A stretch of DNA of 31,730 nt from PALSA-1180 sp964624625 (GTDB lineage Bacteria > Oederibacteriota > Muellerivitia > Muellerivitales > Muellerivitaceae): positions 1 to 31,730 of the forward strand of contig CAZUXW010000032.1 of assembly GCA_964624625.1 (NCBI GenBank), read 5' to 3'. How positions within the stretch are numbered: position 1 is the first letter of the stretch; each line of letters begins with the position of its first letter. Position numbers and translations under genes: made by a program. The notes under the pieces were generated by a model. It saw only the letters and a program-made list of their open reading frames with translations, had not been told where the DNA came from and did no database searches. This document shows, piece after piece, positions 17,620-24,700 of the stretch.

Positions 17620-18210
17620 TTGGACCGCTTCCCCGCCCTCAAGACTTTTCTTTTCGGGGCTTTCGTATTGGTCCTGGGGATCAGCCTTTTCGAGACAGCC
17701 TACTTTATCCGTGTTTACCTATCCTCCGCCTCAACCCCCGGGAAGACGGACATGGTTCTTATCTACAGCGGCTACGAGGACCGGGTTGGGAAATACCTGG
17801 ACTGGGCCAAGGCTGATCCCTCCATCCTGTTTCTTTTTTCCGGTTGGGATTATCAAAAGCCAAAACTCAACAAGGCATTGGGAGTGGAGCCCTCCCGGGT
17901 CCTCGTTGAATACAGGGCCAGAACCACGGACCAAAACGCCCGCTTTTGCGCGCCAATCATCCGGGCCAAGGGGATCCATTCCGTCGTTCTGGCCCTGCCC
18001 TGGTACCACCTGCCAAGGGCTCTTTTTTTAACGCGCCTTTACTTAGCCGGCTCCGGCGTCACCGTCACACCCTATGCCACCATCCCCTTGCCGGAAGATT
18101 GGTGGAAACACAGGGAGTTTCCCGTGGAGCTTTACAAGTTTTGGGGTAGTTTGATGAGGATTGTGCTGTCGTGGGCGGGTTTCGACCGCCCGATTTTACA
18201 TACCTACTAA
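17620..18210 (+). CDS. DUF218 (YdcF/SanA/ElyC-like) membrane-anchored protein
   Basis: A 196-aa protein with one N-terminal transmembrane helix (about residues 8-30) and a DUF218-like domain. Recognisable parts are MVLIYSGYEDRVGKYLDWAK, ILFLFSGWD, the E-x-x-A-x-T-T-x-x-N-A motif in VEYRARTTDQNARF, and SVVLALPWYHLPRALFLTRL, which matches the y-H-x-x-R-A element. YdcF, SanA and ElyC belong to this family; ElyC influences undecaprenyl-phosphate use, and DUF218 genes are often found in polysaccharide loci, but the chemistry is not settled. The start is TTG at 17620, the first plausible codon after the upstream stop; there is no nearby ATG. The stop codon falls inside the first of two hairpin repeats. 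Confidence 0.75.
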   Translation: MDRFPALKTFLFGAFVLVLGISLFETAYFIRVYLSSASTPGKTDMVLIYSGYEDRVGKYLDWAKADPSILFLFSGWDYQKPKLNKALGVEPSRVLVEYRARTTDQNARFCAPIIRAKGIHSVVLALPWYHLPRALFLTRLYLAGSGVTVTPYATIPLPEDWWKHREFPVELYKFWGSLMRIVLSWAGFDRPILHTY

Positions 18211-18222
18211 ATCGGGCACACC
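18190..18222. repeat. 33-bp hairpin repeat, copy 1
   Basis: A 33-base sequence beginning CCGATTTTACATACC, with an 8-bp stem (CCCGATTT at 18189-18196 and AAATCGGG at 18209-18216) and a 12-base loop. It overlaps the stop codon of the DUF218 gene. The second copy at 18264-18296 differs at three positions, all C/T. It may act as a terminator, but no long T-run follows. Confidence 0.75.
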
Positions 18223-18227
18223 CAGGG

Positions 18228-18258
18228 CTTATGCCTCGAATTGAGTCCTCGGCATAGG
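18228..18258. repeat. Inverted repeat between the two hairpin repeats
   Basis: CTTATGCC at 18228-18235 pairs with GGCATAGG at 18251-18258 (one G-T wobble), leaving a 15-base loop. It sits exactly between the two 33-bp hairpin repeats, so three hairpins follow each other in about 110 bases. Confidence 0.55.
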
Positions 18259-18263
18259 AGCGT

Positions 18264-18296
18264 CCGATTTTACACACCTATTAAATCGGGTACACC
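18264..18296. repeat. 33-bp hairpin repeat, copy 2
   Basis: Second copy of the 33-base repeat, 30 of 33 bases identical to copy 1, with the same stem (CCGATTT at 18264-18270, AAATCGG at 18283-18289) and loop length. The surrounding bases to about 18362 (with GCCACGGATAAATAGGATAA) look like the degenerate spacer repeats often seen near toxin-antitoxin genes in environmental bacteria; no gene is visible. Confidence 0.7.
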
Positions 18297-18363
18297 GAGT
18301 CACGGAGAAAGAAGAACCAGTTTTGCCACGGATAAATAGGATAAACGGGGATGAAAAAAATCT

Positions 18364-18418
18364 TTAGTTACCTGGAAGACCAAAGAGCCGGAAGATCCCT
18401 TGAGCCATGGATAAAACC
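18364..18418. repeat. 55-bp sequence duplicated across the assembly gap, left copy
   Basis: These 55 bases, beginning TTAGTTACCTGGAAG, are identical to 18519-18573 on the other side of the N run. Exact identity ending precisely at the gap on one side and starting precisely at it on the other indicates overlapping contig ends that were joined with Ns rather than merged. Confidence 0.85.
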
Positions 18419-18518
18419 NNNNNNNNNNNNNNNNNNNNNNNNNNNNNNNNNNNNNNNNNNNNNNNNNNNNNNNNNNNNNNNNNNNNNNNNNNNNNNNNNN
18501 NNNNNNNNNNNNNNNNNN
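18419..18518. other. Assembly gap (100 N)
   Basis: Exactly 100 N, the conventional length for a gap of unknown size. Because the flanks repeat the same 55 bases, the real distance may be negative, meaning the contigs overlap and nothing is missing, or the locus may hold a repeat that broke the assembly. Any reading frame crossing it is meaningless. Confidence 0.97.
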
Positions 18519-18522
18519 TTAG

Positions 18523-18824
18523 TTACCTGGAAGACCAAAGAGCCGGAAGATCCCTTGAGCCATGGATAAAACCAAGAATTCTAATTTCTTTATCCAATAT
18601 TCGGTAAATCAAGCGGTAATCGCGAATAAACAATTCACGGATATCAGCCATAGCAATTTCCGGAACCATTCGTCCCCGGGCATGTAACTGGGAAAGGGTT
18701 GAAGACGCGTCCAATACTTCACGGGCAAAAGACGCGGCATAATGGCGGGAATCTTTGGCGATTAAAACGGTGACGGCCCTAAGTCCTCAAAGGCCGAGGC
18801 TGACTAAATTACGGGTTGAGCCAT
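18523..18824 (-). pseudogene. Broken ParE/RelE-family toxin gene
   Basis: Read from ATG at 18824 the gene begins M-A-Q-P-V-I, then TAG (18804-18806) where the family normally has Trp, then SASAFEDL. After GAC (18783-18785) one base is missing: the frame that continues the homology reads RAVTVLIAKDSRHYAASF, then LDASSTLSQLHARGRMVPEI, FIRDYRLIYRI and FIHGSRDLP, which are standard ParE/RelE-type elements. It ends at TAA 18523-18525. The start overlaps the end of the antitoxin gene by 16 bases, as in intact ParDE-like pairs. An intact toxin would be an mRNA interferase or gyrase inhibitor; the family cannot be narrowed. Two independent lesions favour a real pseudogene, although low-quality consensus near the contig end remains possible. 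An ATG at 18714 could still start a 63-residue C-terminal fragment. Confidence 0.82.
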
Positions 18825-18997
18825 TTGGCCATTTTTTCTTCGACTTGGGCTTGGGAAAGAGTCTTACCAGCTTCAAAATCCTTCATGCCTTTTCCCACCT
18901 TTTCACGGACATAAAGGTGATATTGAATATCCTCGAAAGTTGAATCCGCGGGAAGACTTTGAATTAGTTGGAGGGCTTCCTCTTTTGGGTTTGCCAT
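18809..18997 (-). CDS. Antitoxin of a ParE/RelE-type toxin-antitoxin pair
   Basis: A 62-aa acidic-to-neutral protein with the sequence pattern IQSLPADSTFEDIQYHLYVR and a C-terminal SQAQVEEKMAKWLNP, typical of short antitoxins encoded just upstream of ParE/RelE-type toxins. It should bind and neutralise the toxin and repress its own promoter. The ribosome-binding site is strong (AAGGAG at 19003-19008, 5 bases before the ATG). A possible -10 (TAAAAT on the - strand, 19019-19024, preceded by TTG) lies 22 bases from the start; I see no matching -35. The gene looks intact although its partner toxin is broken. Confidence 0.8.
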   Translation of the reverse strand: MANPKEEALQLIQSLPADSTFEDIQYHLYVREKVGKGMKDFEAGKTLSQAQVEEKMAKWLNP

Positions 18998-19353
18998 TCC
19001 TTCTCCTTTACCGCCTCTATTTTACAATAAAAAGAGGTTTTCGAGCCTGGGTAATTTTAAATCCCCTTTGCTGGAAAAAGTCATTCACCTATTTCTTTTG
19101 ATTTAGACGAAAGTGGAGTTTTTAAGGTCGCAATTTGGGGCCCTCGGAAAGAGGGTTTGTTGCTATCGGAAATGACCTCAGATGACAGGCCAGACCCCTC
19201 TCCTTCAAAAAGGATCGGTTTATTTAAGGCAGAATCCCATGAAAATAGAGGACTTTTACATTCACCCCCACATAACCTTTCCCCGATCCCAAACGTCCAA
19301 AGAATGCCGGGTTTTCAGCTTCCGGCGCCAATAAACGACATAAGGAGAGAACG
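18998..19353. other. Intergenic region between antitoxin and small secreted protein gene
   Basis: About 356 bases with no supported gene. It should carry the divergent promoters of the antitoxin (-) and the small secreted protein (+). A short hairpin CCCTC-GGAAA-GAGGG at 19141-19155 followed by TTTGTT could be a weak + strand terminator, though there is no + strand gene just before it. An open frame of 66 codons at 19157-19357 has no family features. Confidence 0.4.
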
Positions 19354-19665
19354 ATGAATAATCATTGGAGGAAGGTTTTGTCCGGAACCGCCTTGGCGGC
19401 CCTGTTGGTCCTGCCGGCTGCGGTGAAAGCCGACGGAGTGAGCCTGAATGTCAATGTGGGCGAGGACGATGAGGCCCATTTTCATTTCAAGGGGGGGAAA
19501 CGCCAGCACCACCATCCCCTCATCCTGAAGGCCGCCAGCCAGCTGCGCAACGCCAAGCACACCCTTTGGGCCGCCGCCGATGATTTCCACGGCCACAAGG
19601 CCGCCGCCATCCAATCCATCAACGCCGCCTTGGATGAGCTGCGCCAAGCCGAGGATGTCCATTAA
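19354..19665 (+). CDS. Small His-rich exported protein of unknown function
   Basis: A 103-aa protein with a clear signal peptide (NNHWRKVLSGTALAALLVLP, likely cleaved after VKA at about 26). The mature part has acidic residues (NVGEDDEAHFHFKGG), then a basic/His patch (KRQHHHP), then an amphipathic helical region: ILKAASQLRNAKHTLWAAAD, DFHGHKAAAIQSINAALDEL. The last pattern (A-x-x-L-x-x-A-x-x-x-L ... GH-x-x-A-A-x-x-I-x-x-A-L-x-E-L) recalls small periplasmic helical-hairpin proteins. Ten His residues could bind metal, but this is inference. The ribosome-binding site AAGGAG (19342-19347) is 6 bases from the ATG. It converges on a small - strand gene with a GC hairpin between. Confidence 0.8.
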   Translation: MNNHWRKVLSGTALAALLVLPAAVKADGVSLNVNVGEDDEAHFHFKGGKRQHHHPLILKAASQLRNAKHTLWAAADDFHGHKAAAIQSINAALDELRQAEDVH

Positions 19666-19681
19666 GTTTTGGTTTGTCCTG

Positions 19682-19703
19682 GCCGCCGGGGAAACCCGGC
19701 GGT
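19682..19703. terminator. GC-rich hairpin between convergent genes
   Basis: GCCGCCGGG (19682-19690) pairs with CCCGGCGGT (19695-19703) around a GAAA tetraloop: eight Watson-Crick pairs and one G-T. It lies 16 bases after the stop of the + strand gene and directly against the stop of the - strand gene. The + side is followed by TTACTTGC only, so it is a weak or factor-assisted bidirectional terminator. Confidence 0.6.
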
Positions 19704-19888
19704 TACTTGCTGACCTTTAAAAGATATTCCGACCCCTCCTGCTGGGCAAGCGGCGGGACTTTCGGAAGTTCGGTAAAACGCTCCACCCCTGGATCCACCT
19801 GGGACTCGGAGTCCTTGCGTTCCTTCTCTTCCTTTTTCGGTTCCTCAGCCCATCTTTTCCCTCCCGGCCCCACATAGATCCATGCCAT
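19703..19888 (-). CDS. Small charged hypothetical protein
   Basis: A 61-aa product, MAWIYVGPGGKRWAEEPKKE at the start, then a Lys/Glu/Asp/Ser-rich middle and a C-terminal LPKVPPLAQQEGSEYLLKVS. No signal peptide or family is recognised. The case for a real gene is the strong ribosome-binding site GGGAGG at 19895-19900, 6 bases from the ATG, and the stop placed against the GC hairpin. The N-terminal I-Y-V-G-P-G-G looks like a short beta-strand and turn. It could instead be a chance frame. Confidence 0.5.
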   Translation of the reverse strand: MAWIYVGPGGKRWAEEPKKEEKERKDSESQVDPGVERFTELPKVPPLAQQEGSEYLLKVSK

Positions 19889-19944
19889 GAATAACCTCCC
19901 GATAAAATTTTAAACTCCCGCAGCCTTCTTTTCCGCCCAATGGG

Positions 19945-19990
19945 GAATAAATAAATCCGGGCCCACAGACTGCCAAGGCTGTGGGTCCGG
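19945..19990 (-). terminator. Rho-independent terminator of the beta-helix/beta-barrel gene
   Basis: On the - strand, CCGG-A-CCCACAG (19990-19979) pairs with CTGTGGG-C-CCGG (19968-19957), a long GC stem with one internal mismatch and a 10-base loop, followed by ATTTATTTATT. It lies 17 bases after the stop at 20007. Confidence 0.75.
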
Positions 19991-20006
19991 GCCGCCTACC
20001 AAACTT

Positions 20007-21305
20007 TTACAAGCCGATGGCGTAAGAAACTCCAAGCCGGACGCTGAAGGCGTCAATGTGGTTGGCCATAGGGGAATAGAAGTCATAAATTCCCGCCAGG
20101 TCCATGCCCCAGCCGCTGTCGAAGTTAAACTTGGTTCCCAAACCCGTGGTGGCGTGAAAATGGCCGGCCCAGGGGGTGGTCTTGTCGTTATATAGGGGAT
20201 TGATCCCGGCCCCGCCCAACAGGTAAGGCTCAAAACCGCCCACGCGAAAGGGAGTCACCCGGCCCACTAAATCCAGCTGCCCAATGTAGCTGGCGTGCCC
20301 GGAGGACATAAAGGCCGCGTAGCCGGCGTTAATCCCGACCGACATAAAAGGCCGGAATTGGTAGTCGACCCTCAGGAGATTTCCAATTCCCACCTTTTGG
20401 TTGGCCGGAACATGGGCTCCCGCGGCGCTGGTGTAGAGGCCCGCCAGGGTGAAGGAAAGGCTGGGCAGGAAGGGCTCGGGGGACCTGGAGGCCACTTGTT
20501 GTGGCTCGCGGTTCTCGACCAGCGGCGTAAAGGGAGTAAAGTTCACAAGTCCGACTCCCGCCGTGGAGGAACCGTCATAAAAGGTCTTGGAAATGGAAGC
20601 GGAATCGGCCATCTGGTAGCTGTTCCAAGGGATCGAGATGCCCTTCACCGAGCGGTTGACGATGTTGTATTTCCGGTTGGCGTAAATCAAATTGCCCGTG
20701 ACGCGGGGAGTCCCGAAATCCTGGAAGAAAAACCCGTATTCGTTGTTGTAAACCACGTTTTTCATCACGATGGGGCTGGCGCTGTCGGAAACGAGGGATA
20801 ACCCCACCCGGTTATCCGTGATCCGGTTGCCGATAATCACGGGGCTGGAGCCGGCCCCGACTTGGATCGCCTCGCGCGAGCCATAGAGGGAGCATTGATC
20901 GATACGGGGCGAGGAGGAAACGCAGACCACCCTTCCCCCCGCGATGACACAACGGGTTAAAACGGAATGCTGGGGGTCCGAACCGGCGAAATAAATGTTT
21001 CCCCAGGCCCTGGAACCTGGCTGGGGGGAAAAATAAACCGCTTTAGACGCTTCCCCAACCGCCTCCAGGCCCCCCTTGACGATCAGGTTGGTTTCTCCCG
21101 CGAAATAGACCTTCGTGCCGGGCTTCAAGGTCAAAACCGCCCCCTTTTCCACGGTGACATCGGCTTGAACGAGGTAAGGATTGTGGTCCGGGCCCCAGGT
21201 CGTGTTGTGGGAGATGCTTCCCTGGACCTGGGTGGAGTCCGCCCAGGCCAAGGCGGGGAAAATAAGACCGGCTAAGGCTAACAGCGTGGCAGTTAATCGC
21301 TTCAT
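20007..21305 (-). CDS. Exported parallel beta-helix protein with C-terminal outer-membrane-like beta-barrel
   Basis: 432 aa from ATG 21305. Signal peptide: KRLTATLLALAGLIFPALAW, cleaved near AWA-D. Residues about 35-240 form a right-handed beta-helix: VEKGAVLTLKPGTKVYFAGE, GLEAVGEASKAVYFSP, then rungs SSPRIDQCSLYGSREAIQVG, SSPVIIGNRITDNRVGLSLV and SASPIVMKNVVYNNEYGFFF. Residues about 275-432 have alternating strands (LRVDYQFRPFMSVGINAGY, LLGGAGINPLYNDK, GTKFNFDSGWGMDLAGIYDF, FSVRLGVSYAIGL) like an 8-stranded OmpA/OmpW-type barrel. Joining a beta-helix passenger to a barrel on its C-terminal side resembles an autotransporter, but the barrel looks too short (about 160 residues). The start at 21305 has AAAGGA 9-10 bases upstream; the frame is open to 21338. 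Adhesion or surface-glycan binding is a guess. Confidence 0.8.
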   Translation of the reverse strand: MKRLTATLLALAGLIFPALAWADSTQVQGSISHNTTWGPDHNPYLVQADVTVEKGAVLTLKPGTKVYFAGETNLIVKGGLEAVGEASKAVYFSPQPGSRAWGNIYFAGSDPQHSVLTRCVIAGGRVVCVSSSPRIDQCSLYGSREAIQVGAGSSPVIIGNRITDNRVGLSLVSDSASPIVMKNVVYNNEYGFFFQDFGTPRVTGNLIYANRKYNIVNRSVKGISIPWNSYQMADSASISKTFYDGSSTAGVGLVNFTPFTPLVENREPQQVASRSPEPFLPSLSFTLAGLYTSAAGAHVPANQKVGIGNLLRVDYQFRPFMSVGINAGYAAFMSSGHASYIGQLDLVGRVTPFRVGGFEPYLLGGAGINPLYNDKTTPWAGHFHATTGLGTKFNFDSGWGMDLAGIYDFYSPMANHIDAFSVRLGVSYAIGL

Positions 21306-21738
21306 GGCAGATTTTTCCTTTGGTTGGCTTAATAACAACTGATGTCGTTGTTAAAGCAACGGTTGTGCCAAATAAAGCTCCCTAAAACCATTTGCTTTGG
21401 GGGGGTGATAATTTTTCGGGAAAAAATGAGAGGGTAAGAATGACTCGGACCGATAATGCTTTCTCATGGGGGAAGACCATTGGGTTGCGGGCAATTTAGG
21501 AATGGATCAAAATGATCGTTCGAGCGACCCCATGGGGCTTATTGGCTTTTACGGTTCCAAGCATGATCGGTTGGGAGATGCCGGCGGCTCTGACTTTCAG
21601 TTGGAAGCCGAACGATGGAAATCGACTGGATCGGGTTAGTGGGACTGGTTTTATCTTCGCCGAAGGCTGGGAGCGGCTTGTCCGCCATAGCCGAGCGAAC
21701 GTGACGATTGGCGAAGGCGGAACAGAGGAGGGCTGCTG
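21306..21738. other. Intergenic region upstream of the beta-helix/beta-barrel gene
   Basis: About 430 bases with no confident gene. A 76-codon + frame at 21512-21742 and - frames over it have no family features. An inverted repeat TAACAAC-N7-GTTGTTA at 21333-21353 lies about 28 bases before the ATG at 21305 and could be an operator or 5' UTR hairpin for that gene. A run of G (21401-21406) and ATTTTTCGGGAAAAAA nearby are unexplained. Confidence 0.4.
21333..21353 (-). promoter_or_regulatory. Inverted repeat upstream of the beta-helix gene
   Basis: TAACAAC and GTTGTTA form a perfect 7-bp dyad with a 7-base centre (TGATGTC). Its position just upstream of the start at 21305 would suit a repressor site overlapping the promoter or a stabilising 5' UTR hairpin. 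No regulator gene is nearby. Confidence 0.3.
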
Positions 21739-24700
21739 TTAATGGAGGACGACAACCTTGCCGGTTTTCTTGATGGATTCCGCCCCATTGGAAGCCTGGA
21801 GCACATAGAGATAGATGCCGCTGGCGACCTGGTTGCCCGAAAGATTCCCAAGCGACCAAAGGATTCGGCTGACGCCGGCCCTCTGGTTGGAAGTGGAATG
21901 ATAGACCAAATCGCCGGTGATGCTGAAGAGGGATAACTCGACCTTGGCGCCGGACCCGAGATTCATTTCGAAATGGATCGGCGTTCCGTTGGTGGAGATG
22001 TTGGGAACAGCCTTGACGCCATCGACCGCCAAACCAGACTGGCCCGAACTAACGCCATGGAGGGACAAATAATCGCTGCCGTTGCCTGAGCCGCCGGACG
22101 GATCCAGAGTCGGTGTGAAGGTCATGGTCCCTGTTTGGGTAATATTCGGCGTCCAGGTGGGGGTATCGGTGCTGGTGGGTGTTCCCGTCTTGGTCGGCGT
22201 CGGGGTTTTGGTGTTGGTCGGCGTTTTCGTTGGAGTCGGAGTCTTAGTGTTCGTCACCGTCGGCGTACTGGTGATCGTAAAGGTATTCGTCGGAGTCTTG
22301 GTGGGAGTGGGCGTTTTCGTGCTAGTCGGGGTCTTCGTGGAGGTGGCTGTTTTGGTTGCAGTCGCGGTCTTGGTGTCGGTGGGTGTGGGGGTATCGGTTG
22401 GAGTGAAGGTGTTCGTCGCGGTCTTGGTATTAGTGGCAGTCTTCGTAGGCGTCGCAGTCTTGGTGTTAGTGGCAGTCTTCGTATCCGTTGGCGTGTTGGT
22501 ATCCGCGGGCGTTGGCGTATCGGTCGGGGTCTTGGTGGAGGTTGGGGTTTTCGTGGAGGTGGGGGTCTTCGTATTCGTCGGAGTCCCCGTATCGGTCGGT
22601 GTTCCCGTATTCGTGGGGGTTTTGGTGTTGGTCGGGGTCTTGGTGTTGGTGGGCGTGTTGGAAGGAGGCAAGGTCCCGGTCGGGGTGTTGGTCGGCGTTT
22701 TGGTATTCATCGGCGTCTTCGTGGGCGTAAGGGTGGCGGTTCCACCGCCGCAGTTGGAGGCGTTGAAATCACAAGCCGTTATGATCGATAGGTCGGCCGA
22801 GGCCGTGGTGGTGATCGGGGTACCCAAGGTCACATCCGGCTGGGCCGGGCATGAGTTGGAGCCATACAGTTTAAATGAGTTTCCGATCCCCATCAGGCAG
22901 GTACCGTTGCCGGTTTCGAGGTTTTGGTTGATGACGGTCACGCCTTGGCCCGAGCCATCGTAGATCCCCACCAGGTAATAAGAAACGCCGGACGGAACGA
23001 AAAACACGAAGCTCGCCCCATTGCTCAGGGGAGAACTGAGGTTGACGGGGGTCGAATTTTGGCCGGAAGCGGTGAAGAGGACCGCGTAGAGATTGTTGCC
23101 GCCCAAGGTCGTGTTGATCGTTCCCGAAATAACGAAAGGCGGGCCAGGGGTCGCCGTCGGCGTCAAGGTGTTGAGGGCCGTAGGCGTATTGGTGAGGGTG
23201 GGAGCCACCGTTGGCGGCGGGGTGTTCGTCGAGGTGGCCGCGGGGGTCGGGGTTGTCGTGATGGTGGAGGCCGGGGTATTCGTCACAGTGGGAGAGGTTG
23301 TTATGGGAGTCGTCGTCGGGGAAATTCCCGGCGTAGCGGCAAAGGGTCCGCCGGAGAGGCACACCTGGTCGACCCAGATGGTCAAGGGCGAGACGGAAGA
23401 AACGGCCTGGCCGCCAGTGGCGGCCCAATCAATCGCGCCCACATTGGCCAAGACCTGGTTCAGGGTGATGCTGTCGGGCGGGGTTCCCCATCCGCCGCGG
23501 GTCAAGGCGTTGACCGGAATCGTGACCGGGATCCAATTCCCGCCCGAATAGGGGAAGTTGTAGCCGTATTGGTCGCCGTTGCCGCCGTTAATGGCAAGGA
23601 TCGGATTGTAGGTCAAACTCACCCTTAAGCTGAAGGCCTGGTTGGCTTTGACGTAGAAGCTCAATTGGGTCAGGTTGGAAAGATCGTTGCCGCCGTTGCC
23701 GAGAGGGGTGTAAAAACCAAAACCCGATTGGCCGTTGGGCAGCAAATAAAATCCGGAGGCCTCCAAGGAACGGGAAGAACCATTGGCGCCGACGTTGTCC
23801 ACGACCAGGGGACTTGCCCCCGAATTGCCGCTTCCGGCCGTGTTGTCCCAAGTATAGGTGGACCAGCCGCCGTTGTAGGCGTTGACCGCGAGGCCCGACT
23901 CAAAATCCGCCAGCATAAAGCAGGGCGAGGGGGTGAGGCCCGGGGTGTTTAGCGGGGTATTCGTCGGCAAGGCCGTGTTGACGGGGGTGTTGGTCGCCGT
24001 CGGGGGCGCCGGGGTGTTGGTCGAGGTCGGGCCGGCCGGGGTGAAAGTCGAAGTCGGGGTTATGGGGGTAACGGCCTGGGTCGTCGAGGGTTGCGGCGTG
24101 GGAGTGGTCGAAACGGCGCCGGCCGCTTGGACGCAAAGTTCATCCACGGAAATCGTCACAGCGCCAGCCGGCACGGACTCGGTCTGCCAGACCAACGAGG
24201 TGATTTGGGTCAGAGCCTGGGCCAAGGAAGGAGGATTGGGCATGGAGCCCCAATTCTCGCGGGACAAGGACCCGACTGGCACGGTCACGTATTGCCATGT
24301 TCCCGGCTGGCTGACATTGAAACTGAACCCATAATTGTCAAAGTCGCCGGCAATGATGATGGGATTGGACAGATTGAGCCGGTAACCACCCGTTTGGGAG
24401 GCCTTGAACCAGAAGGTCAGGGTTTGCAAGCCGCTCGCGTCCACCGCGGTCCCGGCCGGGTTCAGGTTGGCGCCAAGGCCTATTCCATCGCTTCCGTTGG
24501 CCAGGACACCCTCCGTCAAGACGGACCGATTGGTTCCATTCGCCCCGGAAGTACCGTCATTCATCACGGCTAGGCCGGATCCGCTGAAGGCAAAACCGAA
24601 CCAATTTCCCCCAAGGTTGTTGGTCAGGGTTCCATCCTCAAAATTATCCGACAAGACGCAGGAGTTACCGGGAGTAGGCGTTGCGGTCGGCCCGGAGGGC

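Noticed and set aside
18351..18607. Open frames running through the N gap
   Set aside because: They exist only because N codons are read as open, and their flanks are the duplicated 55 bp.
20007..21305. Classical type V autotransporter
   Set aside because: The C-terminal region is about 160 residues, too short for a 12-stranded translocator, and lacks a terminal aromatic residue; described instead as a beta-helix with a small barrel-like domain.
21512..21742. 76-codon + strand frame between two - strand genes
   Set aside because: No recognisable motif, only a weak ribosome-binding site, and it runs into the end of the large - strand gene.
22102..22740. Possible CRISPR or minisatellite array
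   Set aside because: The units are short, unequal and without spacers, and they keep the coding frame of a Thr-Pro linker. It is a coding repeat, not CRISPR.
22082..22963. Long + strand open frame rich in Val and Gly opposite the first Thr-Pro tract
   Set aside because: It is the antisense of the Thr-Pro repeat (ACN/CCN codons read as GGN/GTN). The - strand frame has a signal peptide, recognisable domains and a promoter; the + frame has none.
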